From NCBI GenBank assembly GCA_910584145.1, contig CAJTXX010000006.1:1-64000 (forward strand): a stretch of 64,000 nucleotides of DNA, written 5' to 3'. Of the stretch, positions 58,893-64,000 are shown one piece after another. The notes beneath the pieces are model-generated. The model was not told where the DNA came from. It did no database searches and saw only the letters and a program-made list of their open reading frames with translations. The translations under genes were made by a program, and so were the position numbers. Source of the DNA: an uncultured Eggerthellaceae bacterium (GTDB lineage Bacteria; Actinomycetota; Coriobacteriia; Coriobacteriales; Eggerthellaceae). Each line of letters opens with the position of its first letter. The stretch's first letter is position 1.

Positions 58893-58921
58893 GGCGGACA
58901 ACCGCCCGGTGTTGTGGTATA
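58893..58921 (+). promoter_or_regulatory. Promoter upstream of the transaldolase-like gene
   Basis: CGGACA (58893-58898), 17 bp, TATATT (58916-58921) with TGG before the -10 box. It gives a leader of about 85 nt before the GTG at 59015. Confidence 0.5.
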
Positions 58922-59014
58922 TTGCTCGTGTTCCGTGATTTTCACATGAATCAAGTGACAATTCCACCTGTTCGCACGCGTTTTCTCGCGCGCATTCTAC
59001 ACGAAGGGGACAAA

Positions 59015-59695
59015 GTGAGATTCTTCTTGGACACCGCCGACCTCGACGAGATACAAGAGGCGGCAAGCTGGGGCGTGCTGGCTGGCGTCACTACGAACCC
59101 CACGCTCTACTCCCGCATCGGCGGGAAGCTCGACGACTTCCAGGCCCACATCAAGCGCATCTGCGACGCCGTGGGCCCCGATTGCCCGGTGTCGGCCGAG
59201 ACGGTCGCCATGACGCGCGACGAGATCGTCCGCGACGGACGCGAGCTCGCCGCCATCGCGCCGAACGTGGTGGTGAAGGTGCCGACGATGGTAGAGGGCC
59301 TCGCCGCCACGCGCACGCTGGCCGACGAGGGCATCCGCGTGAACATGACGCTGTGCTTCACGGTGCCGCAGGCCATGCTCGCGGCCCGCAGCGGCGCGCG
59401 CTACATCTCGCCGTTCATCGGCCGCTTCGATGACATATCCGAGGACGGCATCGACCAGGTGGCGCAGATCGTGGAGGCCGTCGGCAACTACGATTTCACG
59501 GGCAGCACCGTGAACGGCGAGCAGATTGAGGTCATCGCCGCCAGCATCCGCAGCGCGAACCACGTGACGAAATGCGCGCTGATGGGCGCCGATGTGGCCA
59601 CCGTGCCGTTCGGCGTGCTGAAGAAGATGGTGAAGCATCCGCTGACCGAAGCGGGTATAGAGAGCTTCCTGAACGATTGGGAGAAAGTAAAGTAG
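59015..59695 (+). CDS. Transaldolase/fructose-6-phosphate aldolase-like protein
   Basis: The protein has 226 residues, the short form of the family. The GTG start lies behind GAAGGGGA; frames reaching further upstream have no homology. MRFFLDTADLDEIQEAASWG and GVTTNPTLYSRIG are the family opening. NVVVKVPTMVEGL carries the Schiff-base Lys (around residue 88). NMTLCFTVPQAMLAA and ISPFIGRFDDI follow. It probably transfers or cleaves a dihydroxyacetone unit in sugar-phosphate metabolism; transaldolase and fructose-6-phosphate aldolase cannot be told apart here. Its stop directly abuts the rho start. Confidence 0.92.
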   Translation: MRFFLDTADLDEIQEAASWGVLAGVTTNPTLYSRIGGKLDDFQAHIKRICDAVGPDCPVSAETVAMTRDEIVRDGRELAAIAPNVVVKVPTMVEGLAATRTLADEGIRVNMTLCFTVPQAMLAARSGARYISPFIGRFDDISEDGIDQVAQIVEAVGNYDFTGSTVNGEQIEVIAASIRSANHVTKCALMGADVATVPFGVLKKMVKHPLTEAGIESFLNDWEKVK

Positions 59696-61567
59696 ATGGC
59701 AGACGAAGCTAAGACCGAAGAAGCGGCGCCCGAAGCGCCGAAGCGCCGTCGCGGCCGCCCCACCAAGGCGGAGACCGAGGCGCGCAAGGCGGCGGAGGCC
59801 GCAGCGGCAGCCGAGGGGGCTGCGGAAGAAGCCCCGAAGAAGACGCGCACGCGCAAGAGCGCAGCGAAGGCCGAAGAGGCCGAGGAGAAGCCCGCGAAGA
59901 AGGCGACCCGCAAGGCGAAGCCGAAGACCGATGAGGCCGCCGCGGAGGCAGCACCGGAGCAGCCAACCGAGGAAGAGAAGCCGAAGCGCCGTCCGGGCCG
60001 CCCGCGCAAGGCGGATGCGGCGAAGGCCGAAGAGGCAGCAGCTGCCCCGGCCGAGGCTCCTGCGAAAGAGGAGAGCGCCGAGAGCGCACCGAAGGCCGAG
60101 AAAGCCGCAGCATCGGAGGAGCGCACTCCGAAGCGCTCCGTGAAGGTCGATGGCGGCCAGCAGAACGGCCACAGCAATCACAACAACAATAACAATAACA
60201 ACAATGGTGGCAACGGGCGCAACGGGCGCAACCGCAACCGCCGCCAGCGCGACAACCGCCAGCGCGAGTACGTGCCGAGCGTCAGCCGCGAGGAGCTGGA
60301 GGCATGCAAGCTGCCCGAGCTGCGCGAGAAGGCAGCCGAGCTCTCCATCGACGCATCAGGCATGAAGAAGGACGAGATCGTGGAGGCCGTCTACAAGGCC
60401 CTCGCCATCGCGGAGGGCTTCCTGGAGGTCAGCGGCATCCTGGATATCCTGCAAGACGGCTACGGGTTCCTGCGCACCGATGGCTACCTGCCCGGCGAGC
60501 ACGACGCTTACGTGGGCCTGTCCACCATCCGTCGCAACGGCCTGCGCAAGGGCGACATGGTCACGGGCCAGACGCGCCCGGCGCGCGAGGGCGAGAAGTT
60601 CGCCGCCATCCAGAAGGTGCTGACCGTGAACGGGGTGCCCATCGAAGAGCTGGGGCATCGTCCGAAGTTCTCTGAGCTGACCCCGGTGTTCCCTGACGAG
60701 CGCCTGCTGATGGAGCACGGCAAGAACACCACCACCGCGCGCGTGATCGATCTGGCAGCGCCCATCGGCAAGGGCCAGCGCGGCCTGATCGTGTCGCCCC
60801 CGAAAGCCGGTAAGACCACCGTGCTGAAGGACATCGCCGCGGCCATCACCGCGAACAACCCCGAGGCGCACCTGATGTACCTCGGCATAGACGAGCGTCC
60901 CGAGGAAGCGACCGACATGGAGCGCTCCATCCGCGGCGAGGTCGTCTCGTCGACCTTCGACATGCCCTCTGAGAACCACATCCAGGTGGCCGAGCTCGTC
61001 ATCGAGCGCGCGAAGCGCCTGGTGGAGCAGGGCCGCGACGTGGTGATCCTGCTCGACTCCATCACGCGCCTGGCGCGTGCGTACAACCTGGCGCAGCCCG
61101 CCAGCGGTCGCGTGCTGTCCGGCGGCGTCGATTCCACGGCGCTCTATCCGCCGAAGCGCTTCCTGGGCGCGGCGCGCAACATCGAGGGTGGCGGCAGCCT
61201 CACCATCCTGGCTTCCGCGCTCATCGACACGGGCTCGAAGATGGATGAGGTCATCTTCGAGGAGTTCAAGGGCACCGGCAACATGGAGCTGAAGCTCGAC
61301 CGCAACCTGGCTGATCGCCGTATCTTCCCGGCCATCGACCCGGTCACCTCCGGCACGCGCAAGGAGGAGCTGCTGCTCGACCCGCAGGAGGCCCCGCTCA
61401 TCTGGGCGGTGCGCCGCATCCTAGCGAACATGAACAACACCGAGCGCGCGATGGACATGCTCATCAAGTCGCTCAAGCAGACCGACACGAACACCGAGTT
61501 CCTGCTGCGCACGGCCAAGAAGGCCCAGACGCACCAAGGGCGCACCGACGAGAACTTCGAATTCTAA
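59696..61567 (+). CDS. rho: Transcription termination factor Rho
   Basis: The protein has 623 residues. A disordered N-terminal extension of about 195 residues is rich in Ala, Glu and Lys, has two AT-hook-like cores (RRRGRPTK, RRPGRPRK) and an Asn tract (HNNNNNNNN) followed by an Arg/Asn-rich stretch. Rho_N starts near residue 197, the RNA-binding cold-shock fold GILDILQDGYGFLRTDGYLP near residue 243, and the ATPase with Walker A SPPKAGKTTVLKD near 365. YLGIDERPEEATDMERSIRG and the Q-loop/R-loop motifs are present. It is a ring-shaped RNA-dependent ATPase ending transcription. Long N-terminal insertions are known in actinobacterial Rho; this one combines AT-hooks and poly-Asn. Confidence 0.97.
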   Translation: MADEAKTEEAAPEAPKRRRGRPTKAETEARKAAEAAAAAEGAAEEAPKKTRTRKSAAKAEEAEEKPAKKATRKAKPKTDEAAAEAAPEQPTEEEKPKRRPGRPRKADAAKAEEAAAAPAEAPAKEESAESAPKAEKAAASEERTPKRSVKVDGGQQNGHSNHNNNNNNNNGGNGRNGRNRNRRQRDNRQREYVPSVSREELEACKLPELREKAAELSIDASGMKKDEIVEAVYKALAIAEGFLEVSGILDILQDGYGFLRTDGYLPGEHDAYVGLSTIRRNGLRKGDMVTGQTRPAREGEKFAAIQKVLTVNGVPIEELGHRPKFSELTPVFPDERLLMEHGKNTTTARVIDLAAPIGKGQRGLIVSPPKAGKTTVLKDIAAAITANNPEAHLMYLGIDERPEEATDMERSIRGEVVSSTFDMPSENHIQVAELVIERAKRLVEQGRDVVILLDSITRLARAYNLAQPASGRVLSGGVDSTALYPPKRFLGAARNIEGGGSLTILASALIDTGSKMDEVIFEEFKGTGNMELKLDRNLADRRIFPAIDPVTSGTRKEELLLDPQEAPLIWAVRRILANMNNTERAMDMLIKSLKQTDTNTEFLLRTAKKAQTHQGRTDENFEF

Positions 61568-61578
61568 GGCGTGATCGC

Positions 61579-62757
61579 ATGACTGGAGAGAATCGCAACC
61601 CCTACAACGAGGCATACGGTGTGCACAGCTCGGCCGCGGCGCCATCCGCGCCCGCACCGGGCGCAGCGGCTGCTCAGGTGCCGCCCGCGCAGGCGGCGGC
61701 GCCCGCGGGCGGCTCGCAGGCGGCATCGTTCACCCAGCCGTTCAGCGATGGCGCGCCTGCGCAGCCCGCCTATGCCGCTCCCGCTCCCGCCGCTGCGGCG
61801 CCGGCGAAGGCCAAGAGCGGCAAGGGCTGGATCGTGGGCATCGTGATCACGATCTCCATCATGCTGGTGTGCATCGTGTCGGTGGTGTCGTGCACCTCCA
61901 CCGTGAATTCCGTCATGAACCCGTTCTCGTCGCTGTCCACCGCGAAGCCGCAGACATCTGTCTACAGCCCCAGCGTGGCCATCATCGACATCGACGGCAC
62001 CATCCAATACGACGGCACGCCCAACAGCCCCGAGGGCTTGAAGGACCTGCTCGACGAGGCGTCCGACGACCCCGATATCGAGGCTGTGGTGCTGCGGGTG
62101 AACTCCCCGGGTGGCGTGGCCACTGCCGGTGAGGAGATGGCCGCCTATGTGGCCGCATTCGACAAGCCGATCGTCGTCTCCAGCGCTTCGAGCAACCATA
62201 GCGCAGCCTACATGATAAGCTCGCAGGCCGACTACATCTTCGTCGACAAGACCACCTCCATCGGCTCCATCGGCGTCATCATGCAGGTGACGGACCTCTC
62301 GGGCCTGTATGAGAAGCTGGGCATCTCGGTGGACAGCATCACCTCGGCCGACTCCAAGGATGCCGGCAGTCTCGCGCGCCCGCTGACCGAGGAGGAGCGC
62401 GCCTGGTATCAGGACATGGTCGACCAGATCAACGAGGTGTTCGTGCAGACGGTGTCCGAAGGCCGCGACATGAGCGAGAGCGAAGTGCAGAAGCTCGCCA
62501 ACGGCATGCCCTTCACCGGCATGGATGCGGTGGAGAACGGGCTGGCTGACGAGATCGGCTTGCTCGACGACGCCGTGGCCTACGCGAGCGAGCTGGCGGA
62601 CTACAGCTATGCGCTCCCCACCGTGCATCTGTCGAACTATTCGAGCGACCTGCTCGACCTGCTCGATATGCTCGGCGCGTACGAGAGCGACGACAAGGCG
62701 GCCGCTGCGCTGCGCGGCATCCTCGGCAGATCAGGAGAGACCGGTGCGCTGGAATAA
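61579..62757 (+). CDS. sppA: Signal peptide peptidase SppA (S49)
   Basis: The protein has 392 residues. A Pro/Ala-rich N-terminus of about 75 residues precedes one membrane helix (KGWIVGIVITISIMLVCIVS). The protease domain has VLRVNSPGGVATAGEEM, the nucleophile Ser208 in NHSAAYMIS and the general base Lys260 in SADSKDAG, as in single-domain SppA. TTSIGSIGVIMQV is also conserved. It degrades leftover signal peptides in the membrane, a relevant activity in a cell secreting so many proteins. It starts 11 bases after rho and overlaps the next gene. Confidence 0.92.
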   Translation: MTGENRNPYNEAYGVHSSAAAPSAPAPGAAAAQVPPAQAAAPAGGSQAASFTQPFSDGAPAQPAYAAPAPAAAAPAKAKSGKGWIVGIVITISIMLVCIVSVVSCTSTVNSVMNPFSSLSTAKPQTSVYSPSVAIIDIDGTIQYDGTPNSPEGLKDLLDEASDDPDIEAVVLRVNSPGGVATAGEEMAAYVAAFDKPIVVSSASSNHSAAYMISSQADYIFVDKTTSIGSIGVIMQVTDLSGLYEKLGISVDSITSADSKDAGSLARPLTEEERAWYQDMVDQINEVFVQTVSEGRDMSESEVQKLANGMPFTGMDAVENGLADEIGLLDDAVAYASELADYSYALPTVHLSNYSSDLLDLLDMLGAYESDDKAAAALRGILGRSGETGALE

Positions 62758-64000
62758 AGACGCCGATATGGTGTGGCCGCACCGCGCTGTGGTGACGGCC
62801 GGGATGCCCTACGGCAACAAGCCGCTGCATTTCGGGCATATCGGGGGCGTGTTCATCCCGGCTGATGCGTTCGCGCGCTTCCTGCGCGACCGCATCGGGG
62901 CGCAGAACGTCCGCTTCGTCAGCGGCACCGACTGCTTCGGCTCGCCCATCAACGAGGGCTACCGCAAAGCGGTCGAAGCGGGCGCGTTCAGCGGTTCCAT
63001 CGAGGAATACGTGCAGGCGAACCACGACGCGCAGGCCGCTGTCCTCGAGCAGTTCGGCGTCTCGCTCGACATCTTCCAGGGCTCGGGGATAGGGCATGCG
63101 GGAGAGGTGCACCAAGAGCTGACCGATGCGTTCATCCGCGGCCTGTACGAGCAGGGCACCTTGCAGCTCGCCTCTACCTTGCAGTTCTACGACACGCAGG
63201 CCGATACGTTCCTGAACGGGCGCCAGGTGCAGGGTCACTGCCCGGTGCAGGGTTGCAGATCGGAGCACGGCTACGCCGATGAGTGCGATTTGGGCCACCA
63301 GTACCAGCCCGCCGACCTCATCAATCCCATCTCCACCATCTCGGGCACCGTGCCTGAGATGCGCCCGGTCAGCAACTGGTATTTCGACCTGCCGTCGTTC
63401 AGCGGGTTTCTGAAAGCCCACGTAGCCGAGCTCGAGGCCGACGAGGAGGTGCGCGGCGTGGTTCCCCAGACCATCAAGGAGTTCCTGGGGGCGCCCATCG
63501 TGTTCGTGAAGAACGAGCTCGCGGGCGAATACGAGCGCATCGCCGCCGATCTGCCGCCGCATACGATGCGCGAGGCCGAGCGCGGCAAGCAGAGCTTCAG
63601 CTTGGAGTTCGACAGCGTGGAGGCGCGCGAAGAGGCGTGCGCTGCGCTCTCGAAATGCGGCATCCGCTTCCGCACCTCGAAGACGCTCGTACCCTTCCGC
63701 ATCACCGGCAACATCGAGTGGGGCGTGCAGGCTCCGGTGCTCGACGGGCAGGAGGGCCTGACGGTGTGGTGCTGGCCCGAATCTCTCTGGGCGCCCATCT
63801 CGTTCACCATCGCGGCGAACGATGCGCTGGGGCTGCCGCGCAACACGTGGCGCAGCTTCTGGTGCGCCGACGATGCAGAGGTCTATCAGTTCATCGGGCA
63901 GGACAACCTGTACTTCTACGGCGTGGCGCAGCCGGCCATGTGGGAGGCGCTCGGCAAGCGCGGCGTGTTCGGCCTACCCGACTCGCAGCCGCTGCGGCAG
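62744..64000 (+). CDS. Methionyl-tRNA synthetase-like class I tRNA ligase, 3' partial
   Basis: The frame is open to the last base (419 codons seen). The GTG at 62744 has AGGAG six bases upstream; an ATG nine codons in is an alternative. VVTAGMPYGNKPLHFGHIGG is the class I opening with an HFGH version of HIGH. GHCPVQGCRSEHGYADECDL is a zinc-knuckle-like insertion as in MetRS. NPISTISGTVPEMRPVSNWY FDLPSF matches MetRS further on. Where standard MetRS has GSDEHG, this has GTDCFG, so it may be a specialised paralogue instead of the housekeeping enzyme. The KMSKS part lies outside the window. Confidence 0.8.
   Translation, partial: MRWNKDADMVWPHRAVVTAGMPYGNKPLHFGHIGGVFIPADAFARFLRDRIGAQNVRFVSGTDCFGSPINEGYRKAVEAGAFSGSIEEYVQANHDAQAAVLEQFGVSLDIFQGSGIGHAGEVHQELTDAFIRGLYEQGTLQLASTLQFYDTQADTFLNGRQVQGHCPVQGCRSEHGYADECDLGHQYQPADLINPISTISGTVPEMRPVSNWYFDLPSFSGFLKAHVAELEADEEVRGVVPQTIKEFLGAPIVFVKNELAGEYERIAADLPPHTMREAERGKQSFSLEFDSVEAREEACAALSKCGIRFRTSKTLVPFRITGNIEWGVQAPVLDGQEGLTVWCWPESLWAPISFTIAANDALGLPRNTWRSFWCADDAEVYQFIGQDNLYFYGVAQPAMWEALGKRGVFGLPDSQPLRQ

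Overview
The window is high-GC DNA read almost entirely on the + strand. It has actinobacterial features: long Ala/Asp/Glu-rich proteins, a Rho with an unusually long disordered N-terminus, LAxTG-type wall-sorting signals, a cytochrome bd operon opposite cydDC, and a giant fused 2-hydroxyacyl-CoA dehydratase activator. Together these suggest a host-associated anaerobe of the Coriobacteriia (Eggerthella/Slackia/Collinsella relatives). No rRNA, tRNA, CRISPR array or complete insertion sequence was seen.

The dominant feature is a five-gene cell-surface cassette present three times in the same order. The order is F (giant secreted InlB-repeat/BspA-LRR protein with no wall anchor), A (small single-pass membrane protein), S (small secreted protein), B (second membrane protein related to A, with a long Pro/Gly/Gln-rich N-terminus) and L (large secreted protein ending in LAQTG, a membrane segment and a basic tail). 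Cassette 1 is at 1-7413 (its F is cut by the window edge), cassette 2 at 21003-35766 and cassette 3 at 37258-49480. All six A/B proteins share one ectodomain with the motif MFNISIA. The promoter-leader of F is almost identical in cassettes 2 and 3 although the genes behind it have diverged. The ribosome-binding sites of F and S lie in hairpin loops closed just before or on the start codon. The F gene of cassette 2 carries a G10 tract whose slippage would truncate the protein, so it may be phase variable. My inference is an undescribed surface-appendage or adhesin system: S as the abundant subunit, F as a large adhesin, A and B as membrane-bound assembly factors and L as the wall-anchored partner. 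No sortase or dedicated signal peptidase lies in the window.

Between cassettes 1 and 2 (7.4-21 kb) are cydDC (- strand) and cydAB (+ strand), an APC-family amino-acid permease, a heterodimeric ABC exporter, a HAD-family phosphatase and a Veg-family protein. A PD-(D/E)XK nuclease of the Rpn/transposase-like family separates cassettes 2 and 3. After cassette 3 come a TetR regulator with the fused dehydratase activator, a GIY-YIG-like protein, an HTH antitoxin/zeta-toxin pair with a palindromic operator, rsmI, a YgjP-like metallopeptidase, a transaldolase-like aldolase, rho, sppA and the start of a methionyl-tRNA-synthetase-like gene that runs off the window.

Three unrelated genes (cydC, an ABC exporter subunit and the dehydratase activator) carry in-frame palindromic insertions exactly in inter-domain linkers. 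The cydC example looks like a 136-bp MITE between TA dinucleotides, adding 46 codons. A fourth palindromic element lies between A and S of cassette 2.
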